A stretch of 64,000 bases of DNA, from contig JAOTON010002065.1 of NCBI GenBank assembly GCA_034440635.1, positions 558,001 through 622,000 on the forward strand. Reading direction: 5' to 3'. The notes beneath the pieces are model-generated. The model saw only the letters and a list, made by a program, of their open reading frames with translations, had not been told where the DNA came from and made no database searches. The position numbers and the translations under genes are program-made. This document shows positions 46,798 through 57,700 of the stretch, one piece after another (the stretch's first letter is position 1; each line of letters starts with the position of its first letter). Origin of the DNA: Lepas anatifera. Its lineage: Eukaryota; Arthropoda; Thecostraca; Lepadidae.

Positions 46798-47638
46798 TTA
46801 ACACGCGCATTGACGGGGGTCTGAGCCACCTTCGCTTTGAAGGGGGGTACCAGCCCCCCTAAGATCTCAAGAACCACGGTAGGTAGCGAAAAAAGTAAAT
46901 GGCGTTGGGTAGCCCATCCACTTCTCCATCGAAAATATTTGAATCATTTTTTTGTCAGGTCTTAGTTAAGGTCACGAGAGGTCAAAACATGCCGTCATAG
47001 GGATAACATGTAAATGAAGGGCTTTGGCCATTACATCTGCACAAGTAAAAATATAGCAAAACTATTTAAACCATATGAATCTTCCCAGCAAGCCGAATCG
47101 AATGATATATAATTTTACTTTGCTAGGTCAAATCAAAGATTTGACCTGACCTCAGGTCAGGTCAAGGTCGAAATTATATAAAACGCATATCATTAGAACC
47201 ACAAAGACAAGGCAAATTCAATGCAGCTAAAATAAACACTCTATCACCATCCGTTACTGAGTTATTCAGTCAAAACTCTTTTTCCCAGGTATTTCCAATG
47301 GAGAAGTCATGGCTCGTACCTGACCTTAGGTCATCGATATAAAAATACCAGAACATTTTTAGAGAACTCGGTAGGCCCATTATGTGATATGAATTTCAAT
47401 CGGATAAGTTTACCTTGTTCCGACTTATGCTATCTTAAACTTTTTTTAGGTCAGGTCAGTTGACCTGTACTGGTTATCTGTCCTGAGATGACCTAACCTT
47501 AAAATTTTCACAGAAGTTGTAAAAATGATGAGAGAAATGTATGCCAAGTACGGCGGCACTACGCGCCGCCGTTTTTAAGCTATCTCTAAAAAAACCTGAG
47601 GGGGGACAGGTAACGGCCCCCGTCAATGCGCTTGTTAA
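46798..47638 (+). mobile_element. TTAA-D element, copy 2
   Basis: 841 bases, bounded by TTAA at 46798-46801 and 47635-47638. The ends are CACGCGCATTGACGGGGG and ggcccccgtcaatgcgcttg, an inverted pair. It has a G/C hairpin (cggcggcactacgcgccgcc) near the right end like TTAA-A and is again rich in AGGTCA/TGACCT. Within, gaatgatatataattttact and ggtcaaatcaaagatttgac align with TTAA-A, so A and D are related subfamilies. Confidence 0.8.
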
Positions 47639-49599
47639 ACGACGATTCGCCCATTAATAAAAAACCAAAGAAGATAAGAATGCCCAAGGAAATATATTCT
47701 GTAACATTTTCTACATAATTGGTTTGAAACGTTTGATTAATTCCGATATGTTGATGCGTTTACCTTTTATGTTTTAAATTTTAGTTCAGGAAGTGCAGCA
47801 GGGCCTAAACATTTACGTCACCGAAATTATAAAGCGACTGACTTCCATCGATTGAGCTAAATATTCATTTTGAAGCGGTCCCGCAGTCAGCCCGCTAGAC
47901 GAGGTCCAGATGACTAGAGCCCTGCCACTGGCTCTACGTTTTCCACAGGCCGGCTACTGACATTTGGGGCGTGGAATGTGGGTGTTACGGAAATAGATAA
48001 GTATATTGCATTTTCACCATGAGTTTTGAGTAAAGCTAGCTAAGCTGAAAGACCATGCAAACACTCGTTATGGTTCTGAACCGAGTTTGATTAACGATAA
48101 ACTTAAAGGGAATGTGGCACCTTTATAACGTGATTTTAACTGAGAAAGCCAAGTTATAAAGCATGTTGGAAAACCCGGTACTCTACATATCATTTTTCTT
48201 GAAACTCAACATTTCCGTAGAGAAAAGGTAAAAACTACTTCTAATTTACTCTACATGTACCCTTAGCAGCAGGCCACAGTTGTCAGTTGTTGGTGTGACG
48301 ACATATGCTGACGTCACGGTATCAGGCAAACGATGCCCTTGAAGCGTATTGAATATGGTAGTGGTTGCCACATCAAGAGATCATCAATAGACAGCTATTT
48401 ATTTTTTTCCCTAGAGGAGCATTTTAAATAAAAATATTGAGCTTTTTGTACATATTTCAAAGAAATCAAGGACGCTTTCATGAATTTTGGCCAGAAGTAC
48501 CCCTAATTATACTAAATTTCAGGATTCGACCAGGATGCCACATTCCCTTTAATAGCGTTTAAGCCAACTAAAGTGCAAAGCCAAGCAAGGTGCAGAGACC
48601 AGATTCCCGTTAGTATTGAAATACTGACGAGGAATTGTGCGTGGAAAGTATCGCGTATATTACATTTTTTAACGTAAGTATGTACACTTATGTTTTGTTG
48701 CTCCGCTGCTTCTCGCCCTGAAAATGTAGGTGGAAAGTGTTCAATAGAGCGGAACAAACAAACAACCATACAGGTCATCGAGCAACAAAAGTGTACAAAC
48801 CGTGCTCGCTAATTGACACACACCCTGCGGTTTGAAGGCTCAGTGAAGCCAATTCACACCACATGCACATTTAACACACATGTTTGCGAACATAGTCAGG
48901 CATGGCGCACATTACTGACGATTCTACAGTTGACCATTGCAATATCAATTTACACCATCAGTTTAAGAGTAGTATGGACTTTTTAACGGCAAGCGGCTCG
49001 CCCACCAGAAACCGGTTTTTGAAAGTTGATAGATTGCGTAACACTGCACCAAGAGGCATGTATTTTTAAGTCGATAAGCTGACATTTATGCTCGAATCCT
49101 GAATGCTAAATATAGCCGGTTCATTGTGTTTCAAATATGGACAAATCACACTGATTCTGCTACATTTTGCACACAGGACTCGGGGATAAAGGTCAATTAA
49201 TAACTTAGCAGTTAGAAACCAGTGTATTACCATTAGTATCCTCACTGAAACCGTGACGCTTCAATTCAATTCCTTCCAAACGTCCTCGGCAAATCAAGAA
49301 TAGGACATGGTTCCGTTTGCACAACCTTCACATCTGTCACATTAATGAAGGAGATAAACACTTCGATAAGATATACTTCAGATGTCAATGTTCCCCATAA
49401 AACACGTACCGTCCTTAAGAAGCACAGGAAAGCTATATACTGTAACTTTGCCTGACCAAAAGTCATGGAAAACTTCCTTTCTAAGTAAATAAACTTGTTT
49501 TTTTAGGGACAAAAATGCTCTCAATTTTACACAGTATGATGCTGTGGCAAAGTTTTGTGTCAAGTCTTGCAGGGTCAAGGAATCGGGCTCTCATATGTA
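47639..49599. other. 2 kb without a supported gene
   Basis: If the 46.0-kb exon belongs to TMC this is TMC intron. The sequence is AT-rich, and the frames at 48512-48778 and 49266-49578 (-) have no recognisable content. Confidence 0.4.
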
Positions 49600-50385
49600 T
49601 GTACAATAGGCCATGCCGTGATCACCACTTTTTCACAGGATCTTTGATTACCGGGTGCTTTCTAATGTATTGATGACCGCTGATCACGATTTTCTGGTCG
49701 AAAATTACGAATTCGATAAATATTTTCACGCGCAAGCCGTTTGAAATTCTTTCGGTTTGCCAAAATTTCGATGTTTTCATATCTCATGGACAATAAAATG
49801 CAACTAATGTATTGAAAGGAATCCAGAACTTTAAAACAAATTGAATCTGAACAATTTGAAACCTTTTTGACTTCTTGAAATATATATTTACCCGAAAAAG
49901 TACCTTGGAAAGATGGGGATGTTTGAGCTTGACAAGTTGATAATAGATGACGCGCATGACGCAGCCGTCAATCAGTGTCCCGCTTCGTCGCTTATGACAA
50001 GAAGCTATTAGCCAAAGGACCTGGATATAGGATTTGAGCCTATTATGAATTCTATGAATGAACATTTACCTTTACAAGACGATCTAGATTTCTCTCGCTT
50101 GCAACTTTAAATATCATTGGTAATGGTTGCTTTCAAAGCTGGTCCAATTCAGATCAGCCAGCCATATATTGATTAGGTATCTAAGCATGTGGTCACTGCA
50201 GATCAATTTCAAGTATTAAAATGTATGCAAGAGCCAGTTGATTATATTTAGATTAGTCTTCCGATCACTAGCAAGGAGAATACCGTATTTCGGGAAAAAT
50301 GAGGCTACACCACACCTAGCGCCGCCGTCAAGCCATGTATGCTGCCGCATAATCAGCTCTCGACTGGGGCTGACGTCGGTCGAAT

Positions 50386-50574
50386 TATAATAATAATAAT
50401 TGTTGGGATTTAACGACGCACCAACTGCCAGGGTCATACGGCGTCGCCAACTCTCACCCTGTTGGAAGGGATTTTGGGGATCAGATCGACTTATTCAGAG
50501 GCTCCGCTGGGACTTGAACCCGGGACCGGTGGCTTAGAAGACAAGGGTGCTATCCACTAAGCCACCTCATCCCC
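50386..50574 (-). mobile_element. tRNA-derived SINE, copy 2, with target duplication
   Basis: In - orientation it starts GGGGATGAGGTGGCTTAGTG. The A box is TGGCTTAGTGGATAGC, the B box GGTTCAAGTCC, followed by a tRNA-unrelated body and an (ATT)n tail. The flanking sequence ggtcgaattat is present at 50378-50388 and again at 50575-50585 (11 bp target duplication). The opposite arm of the inverted duplication carries the same site without the SINE, near 51693-51703, an empty-site control. Confidence 0.9.
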
Positions 50575-50583
50575 GGTCGAATT

Positions 50584-50820
50584 ATGATGCTGCGGCTTGA
50601 AGAGATGGAGGCCAGGAAAGTGGACGAATTTCACGTTTCAATAGCTTCAATATTCGAACAGACCGTTGATGAGGTTACCGAGACTTACAGAAGAGCATCT
50701 GTGCAAGCAATAAACAGGTACAAAGTTCGCTGTGAAATAAGGAAGCATTATAATTTGAAGGATAGCGATCAGAAGGCGCCTGCAAAACATGAAGATTTTG
50801 TAAGCATGGACAAAGCATGA
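50584..50820 (+). CDS. conserved small ORF in left arm of the inverted duplication
   Basis: Reads MMLRLEEMEARKVDEFHVSI, ASIFEQTVDEVTETYRRASV and NRYKVRCEIRKHYNLK, then diverges. The right arm encodes the same peptide (51476-51742, - strand) with replacements such as K/E, E/K and V/A. A charged, probably helical, non-secreted protein of no recognised family. It could be a domesticated fragment or the remains of a transposon gene. The SINE insertion cut away its upstream codons (LPHNQLSTGADLG in the other arm). Confidence 0.4.
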   Translation: MMLRLEEMEARKVDEFHVSIASIFEQTVDEVTETYRRASVQAINRYKVRCEIRKHYNLKDSDQKAPAKHEDFVSMDKA

Positions 50821-51475
50821 CATCATTGCTTGACAAATCAAACAGAGCTCTACCATCAAAGGTATCAGCCAACAGAACATTTCTGGAAGACCAGCGAGAG
50901 GCACAAAGGTTGTATATTGGTGGCTTGGATGCAGTCGTGACGGACCATTGGAGACGGTAGCAGCTGCGGCAAGCCACTGCTGCTGTCGTTGTGGCTACCA
51001 GGAGTTCTCCGGATGTTGTGCTCTGACGGAGCTGCAGCTGTGTCAGAACGCAACGGCACCATTGACAGCGACCGCTGGTGGTATATGCAGCAGCGAGCTT
51101 CCTATTTGTAGTATCACACCAGCTGCTGACAGACGCCGCACGCGAACAGGCTCTAGCAGGTATAAATCAATCTCAGAAAGAAAACTTATTTCTAAATGTT
51201 ACACGGAAGTCGTTTATAGACTTGTCCGGGTGATTGTCATATTATTGTGCTCGAATACGGACGAGCTGGTCTCCCGATCAGGCCTCATTGGCGACAGCAG
51301 CAGTGGCTTGCCGCAGCTGCTGCCATCTCCAATGGTCCGTCACGACTGCATCCAAGCCACAATATACAACCCCTGTTCCTCTCGCTGGTCTTCCAGAAAT
51401 GTTCCGTTTGCCGATACCTTTGATGGTAGAGCTCTGCTTGATATGTCAAGCAGCGTTGTCATGCTTTGTCCATGC

Positions 51476-51742
51476 TTATAATATTCTCATGTTTTGTAGG
51501 CGCCTTCTGATCGCTTCCTTCAAATTATAATGCTTCCTTATTTCACAGCGAACTTTGTATCTTTTCCTTGCTGGCACAGATGCTCTTCTGTAAGTCTCGG
51601 TAACTTCATCAGCGGTCTGTTTGAATATTGAAGCTATTGAAACGTGAAATTCGTCTACTTCCCTGGCCTCCATCTCTTCAAGTCGCAGCATCATAATTCG
51701 ACCGAGGTCAGCCCCAGTCGAGAGCTGATTATGCGGCAGCAT
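51476..51742 (-). CDS. conserved small ORF in right arm of the inverted duplication
   Basis: 88 codons: MLPHNQLSTGADLGRIMMLR, LEEMEAREVDEFHVSIASIF, KQTADEVTETYRRASVPARK and RYKVRCEIRKHYNLKEA. It retains the N-terminal codons that the SINE separates in the left arm. The reading frame stays open in both arms for about 60 codons, though several differences change residues. Function unknown. Confidence 0.4.
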   Translation of the reverse strand: MLPHNQLSTGADLGRIMMLRLEEMEAREVDEFHVSIASIFKQTADEVTETYRRASVPARKRYKVRCEIRKHYNLKEAIRRRLQNMRIL

Positions 51743-51917
51743 ACATGGCTTGACGGCGGCGCTAGGTGTGGTGTAGCTTCATTTTTCCCGAAATACGGTA
51801 TTCTCCTTGCTAGTGATAGCAACGCTAATCTAAATATTATCGACTGGCTCTTGCATACATTTTAATACTTGAAATTGATCTGCAGTGACTACATGCTTAG
51901 ACACCTAATCTATATGT

Positions 51918-52648
51918 AGACTGGTGTCTACGGCTGATTTGCTGGTTGTCACGAGAGCAACGCCTCTGAGTGATTCGTATGTAAAGGCGACAGCACTAGC
52001 GCGCTACCGCTTTGGGTTGATCGTTGCACCACCGGTTGCGGTAGATGTTGACCTACTTCCGGTCATACTGTAGAAATTATTATTAGGTTGTGTATTTGAG
52101 GAGTTAGGTTAACTAATATTAGGTAAAGGCTTGAATTGGTGGAAAATAATTACTCTGGTACTGTTATTGGCTGACAAAAGTTTAAATTTAAGCCTACTAG
52201 TGGTTTCCGCACAGCACCGCCAGGCGGCTGCTGGCCACGCGTGTGACCTAGGTCATTTCCGGTCTGGCTGACATCGGTGCTGGTGGTGTGCTTAGTGCTA
52301 CAGTATCTACCCCGTGGACGTAAGTGTTTTTAGTTGGTGTCTTGGATTATTGTTGAAACTGATTTGCATAATGTTTGTTTTGCTTACTGATACCATTTCG
52401 ATGGCATTTTGGGCTGGTATGCCAATTTGGTCGGCATCCTCAACTTATATTCTTAGGACGGTGTGCAATGTCTTGTCTTGAATATTTTTAATGTGTTTCA
52501 GGGCAGAAGTAATGAGAAATTAGCAGAAGTAAGCAGATGTAAGCTGAGGTTATGGCGAAAATGTAATATAGATTTGAAGCGGCAGCCATGCCTTTCCACG
52601 GAGACATCCGTGGTACGTGTCGTCCAACAAGTGGAGGCGACTACATAT
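51918..52648. mobile_element. unidentified 0.7-kb insertion in the right arm
   Basis: Present only in the right arm of the inverted duplication. It has no transposase or obvious long terminal repeat. The flanks tatatgta (left) and tacatata (right) are mutually complementary, so the exact edges are unsure. It contains phrases such as cgcgctaccgctttgggttg and no supported gene. Confidence 0.5.
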
Positions 52649-53212
52649 ACATGACTGACTGATCTGAATTGGACCTGCTTTGAAAGCAACCATTACCAAT
52701 AATATTTAAAACTGCAAGCAAGAGAAATCTAGATCATCTTGTGAAGGTAAATGTTCATTCATTGAATTCAAAATAGGCTCAAATCCTATATCCAGCTCCT
52801 TTGGCTAATAGCTTCCTGGCATAAGCGACGTAGCGGGACAGTGGTTGACGTCCGCGTCATGTGCGCCATCTATTATCATCTTTTAAGCTCAAACATCCCC
52901 GTCTTTCCAAGGTTCTTTTTCGGGTAAATATATATATTTCAAGGAGTCAAAAAAGGTTTCAAATTGTTCAGATTTAATGTGTTTAAAGTTCTGCAGCCAT
53001 TCCAATACATCAGTTGCATTTTATTGTCCGTAAGATATGAAAACATCGCAATTTTGGCAAACTGAAAGAATTTCAAACGGCTTGCGCGGGCAAATATTTT
53101 TCGAATTCGACATTTTCGACCAGAAAATCGTAATCAGCGGCCATCAATACATTAGAAAACACCCGGTAATTAAAGATCCTGTGAAAAAGTGGTGATCACG
53201 GCATGGTCATTG

Positions 53213-54372
53213 TACAGCAATAGTCCTAAGCAAGTCGTGAGATATTTTTCGTTCAACCCATGCTTGTAATGTTGGTGAGCCACAATCATCTTTCATGGAG
53301 AGATGATATACCTGATAACTGTTCCCAATGAACTCTATAGAAACTGAGCTCTAAACAAGTGGATAGTACTTTGACACGTAGTGCAATAGCTTTATCTGAG
53401 ATCGTTACTTCCCCGTCGTTATAAAACATTTGGCTGACAGCTGCGGAATTCATCGCAAAAAGTAAAATATGGTACTGGAAGTACACATTCGTATATGTCC
53501 ACATTCAATGGAATAGGACAAGTGCTCTCCTGGATTATGAAAAACTCCCCATTATCTTTTTTAGTTGACGTTGCACTACTTGTAACTATATATGCATACG
53601 GTTACGCGAACACATGGCCTTAAACTTCAGATGTTGTATTACATGGGCCAGAGTGTGTCACACTGTCACATATTGGATATCTAAAATGATCTCCAAGCCA
53701 AGGTGGATTGGCCGAATGAATCGGGGTTCCCGAACATGGCTTGGTATTTTCATTCAGAAGTGTTCGACAAGGTATAAGTGTTTCTAACCAAACTGATGTT
53801 TGTGTCAGTTGTTATCTTCTGACAACTGAATCAGAGAATTGACACTCTTCTGGTCGAAAACCGGGGACCCAGGTATGTTCCAGGTGCTTACATATTTTCT
53901 AAAATCCGTTTTCGTCTTTGTTGTGTTTTTGGATCTGCATTCGCTTTCGATCAGTAGCCTTGGTTTACAAACGGATCATGGTTTGCTACAAATTGATCCA
54001 AAAACTTCGGATTCGTATGTACCATACTGAATCTCCATTTTCTTTCCGACGACATACTCTAATATGAAGTGCGCTGACGTAAGCCAACAGTCCTACCGGC
54101 CATAGGCGGATCGGATTGCCGATCGGGGGCACCTCCGGGGGCGCCATCCGGACCGGGGGCGCCATCCGGACCGGGGGCGGCACTATGCCGGCACAGCTAT
54201 CAGGTGGGCGCCAATCCTTCGGTGGGCGCCGACTGCATCTGGGGGTGGGGGACTTTGGGGGGCCGACCTTTGGGGGCGCCGGGGTCGAGGGGGCGGCCCC
54301 CGTCTACCGGCAGCTGCGGTGGGCAGGTGCCGGCCGTGCCTCCCGATCCTGATGTACCGGCGCTGTACTGAC
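53213..54372 (-). other. probable TMC intron with a GC-rich tandem block
   Basis: No coding signal to about 54100. From 54112 to 54300 there is a GC-rich run including a direct repeat of gggggcgccatccggacc. An in-frame read-through of the TMC exon from 54372 to a stop at 54304 is possible if the donor at 54371-54372 is not used. Confidence 0.45.
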
Positions 54373-54788
54373 CTGGGTGGTGCGGGCAGCGCTAGGGGCC
54401 TCCTGAGGCTCGGCGCGTCGCAGCGAGTCCTGCGGAATCGGCTCGTCGGCCAGCTCCACCGAATCCTCCTTACTGATCCGGATCACCGGCACCGAGATCG
54501 ACGAGGCCGACGAGTCGCGCTTCGCCACCGCCTGGCTGTTCTCCATGCTGCGGGACTTGGCGCGGCCCTTGCCGCCGCCGCTCTTCTTCTCCGACTTGGG
54601 CTGACCGGCCGGCGGCGCCGTCAGCTTGTCTCGCTTGTCGCGAGAGAAGCGTCTACTCTTGCTCGGTTTTGGTTGTTCGGTGATGACAGCTGTTCCTGAA
54701 GGGGAAGCAGCCCCGCTGGCGCCGCTGAGGTTGGATCTCTGGGAGGCGATCCGCTCTCGACGACGGTGAACTGCCTCCAGGAGAAGTT
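54373..54788 (-). CDS. TMC: TMC tail exon
   Basis: Acceptor ctgcacctcag before 54788 and a strong donor cag|gtcagt after 54373. The frame reads ELLLEAVHRRRERIASQRSN, then SKSRRFSRDKRDKLTAPPAG, a Lys/Ser/Gly block, VIRISKEDSVELADEP and ARTTQ. Entry in phase 1 matches a donor in the upstream exon at 62868. If the donor is skipped the frame runs on to TAG at 54304-54306. Assignment to TMC rests on strand, phase and the basic tail, not on a conserved motif. Confidence 0.6.
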
Positions 54789-57700
54789 CTGAGGTGCAGA
54801 ACGGATACTGTCAGCATGAGAATGTGATACTTTAAGGCAGCAGTCAGTTTTTTTGCACATCCGCCACAAAGCATTAGTCAAGAAAGATGCCTGTTATATA
54901 TAAGGTTTAACCTTCGCCCGGGTGGGGTCTTTCTAGACCCCTTCGGGTTTTTCAAAGTGACCGAAAAAACGGCGGCGCGTAGCGCCGCCAAACTTATTTT
55001 AGATTTTCCTTCATCATTTTTACATCTTCATGAAAATTTTAGCTCAAGTTCATATCAGGTCAAGTCACCAGGCCAGGTGAAGTGACTTCACCTAAAAAAA
55101 TGTTTAGGATTGCATAACTAAAAAGAGGGTTAATCGATCAAGTAGTTGAAACTCATACCACATATTAGGCCTACCAGGAGCTACAACATATGTTCCGGGA
55201 TTTTTTATCTTGGTGACTTAAAGTCATGAAGAGAGCATGACCTCCCCATTGCAAATGCGTGGGGAAAATCACGAAATGAACTTTTCTAGTAAGTATGGAT
55301 GGGATCAACTTCAAACAGTGGTTACGACTTGCACTTAGCCAATTTTTTTAAGGTGATACCGAAAATTTTGACCTGTGACCTTTGAAAGGTAACCTTAGGT
55401 CAAATCATCATTTTTCGGTGTTTTACTCTATAAATTTTGAAAAAACAAAGAACAAACTTTTATTTTCTCGCCAATGTGTTTGTATGGTCACTGCAAGTCA
55501 AATAATATACATCATGACTATACCATATCAAGTTGGGTCAAACCGTTGGCCTGGGTCAGGTCAAATTTTTAATTGGACCTGGCGTATCAATATCACATAT
55601 CATTATATTTTTATTGACGAGAAAATTTCAATGGTGCATCACCTATGGCTGTATCTTGCTTGGTTTGGAAGTTATTAGCGAAAAAGGAAACACCCTTATG
55701 CATGGGTGGCTATGGGCACTCCCAAGAACATTCCCAATATTCAGTGACCTGTAGCTCCTTAGGATTTGACCTAACACGAAAATGAATGCAACTGTAATGA
55801 AAGGCAACTCAAGAGCTATCGAATTCTGTTATAAAAATGTTTCTAGGTATCATAGTTTCTGAGATATATGAGGTTTTCTTAGTATACATCATATTAGCGA
55901 TTTTGACATATTTTGACCTCTGGTGACCTTGATATTAGCCTGACGAGAAAAATGACTAAAGCATTTTCGATATAATTTTGGAAGAGCCTTCGAATGCCGT
56001 TTTGCCCATTTTCTAGCTCTCTTAGTTTTTGAGATCGTGGGGGTCTTTTTACCCCCACCAGGGTTGAAGGTGGCTCGTACCCGCTGCCGGGGCAAGAATT
56101 AAGAAGCTATCATGATGAAAGAGCCTTCAATAGTATTTTGGAACATAATACGACTCGAAAAATCTTTAGCTGTGTCACTTCAAGTGAGGTCAGTTAAAAT
56201 AAAATTTCGAAAGCTGTTCCATCGACTTGACTAAAACTGTGATGGAAAGCTCCAGGAAGGTATTTATAAGAAACAAGTTATACGCGTGAACAAAACTATG
56301 CTCGCTTCACAATGCTGTCATGCATTATTTTCATTGCAAAGAGGAAAACATATAAATCAATAGCTCATCATCTACAGCAGGGGCGTAGGAACGGTTTGAA
56401 AAGTGGGGGGCCAACCTTGGGGGGCCCACCTCAAGGGGCCCCAGTCCACGGGGGCCTATAATTTTAAAAAATTGTAGATAGCTCGTTTAGTGTAATAAGG
56501 CATGCATGCACACAAGGATGACAATGTATGGAAAATTGAGAAATTAAATTTTTCCCTATGATTTCGAGTTGTACCTATTATGATGTAATAAATAATAGTA
56601 AAACGCCAAAAAAATTTTGTTTTTTACTTAGACCCTTTTCAAATACGAAATACATTATTAAGCTTTTTGTGAGGATTTCAATCATTTTTACCACGAGCGC
56701 GTTTTTACATTTACAGATGCTTAGGCCCTTTTCATTACATTTACAAAATTAAGAACTGCTTAGAAAACTACAGACAATGCTTTGATACCAAATAGCCTCA
56801 CTTCGCCATGCCTAATCAACTTGTATTTGCTTATTTAATGACGAAAATGGGAACATTTATGTGGGTTATTACTGATCTATTCTTTCCATCATTAGAGATT
56901 GATTTAGGTAAAGGCTGATCACAATAAATACGCCTAGCTATATTTCGATGGCTAAAATGCAGAGTTCAGCATGACTGCAAGTGCAATGTTGGTACTTGAT
57001 GGCCAGCTTTGTAATGCCGAGGAGGTGTGGGCATGGTGTTATAGTGGTTCGCAACCCTGCTTTCCACGCGACCAACTCGGGTTTAAGGCACGGCAGATTC
57101 CTTGTGCAAGGAGCAATTTGGCTCCCAAGAAACCCCTCCAACAGGGAAAGAGTTGGCGACGCCATATAACCCTGGCATCGAAAGACGTCGCGCCTTTCGA
57201 TGGCTCAGGGACGACTGTTGCTCGGCATTTGGTGCAGTGTCCGTGTCCGATTCATATTTTGTGTTGGGATTGATATGGAATGGAGTTTGATTGGGCCCAG
57301 TTCTCGGGACTCATTTGGAAACACTCGGGTAGTAGGTTCCTTGGCTTTGTTACGAAGCGCTCCTCCTCCAGGGGCTTGCAGGCGGCGTACTACCGAACTT
57401 GAACGTTCCCAGACAAGCTATCGGGGCCGTTTGGGTTTCTTGTTCTATATTACAGTTGCTGATATTTGTATATTCGTTGCGGGGCCCACCTCAAAGGGGG
57501 GCAGTATCCCCCTCACCCCGGTTCCTATGCCTATGCCGCCCAGGGGCCGCCAAATTATCTCGAGGGCCCCAAAGTCCAGACCATGGCTCAGGAAACCAGA
57601 TCAGTCAGCTCAAGGGCCCAGACCAGTGCATTAGCTTTGGGACCAGCTTATCAAGGGACCCTACATAAGCACAGCACCGATAGAAGCTCATCACAGGGGA

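Larger units (their letters stand above)
49600..50990 (+). repeat. left arm of a 3.6-kb inverted duplication
   Basis: Begins near tgtacaataggccatgccgt and runs to about ccactgctgctgtcg. Its reverse complement is found at 51285-53212 with scattered differences (for example caggatctttgattaccggg against cccggtaattaaagatcctg). It contains the ORF 50584-50820 and, unlike the other arm, a SINE at 50386-50574. Confidence 0.88.
51285..53212 (-). repeat. right arm of the inverted duplication, with a 0.7-kb insertion
   Basis: Reverse-complement match to 49600-50990. Colinearity is broken between about 51918 and 52648, where 730 bases absent from the left arm are inserted (starting gactggtgtctacggctgat, ending aagtggaggcgactacatat). 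About 295 bases of spacer (50991-51284) separate the arms. Confidence 0.87.

Noticed and set aside
54304..54372. read-through end of the TMC tail exon as the only C-terminus
   Set aside because: A consensus donor precedes it and the sequence beyond becomes GC-rich tandem DNA, so I treat it as probable intron, while keeping the alternative noted.
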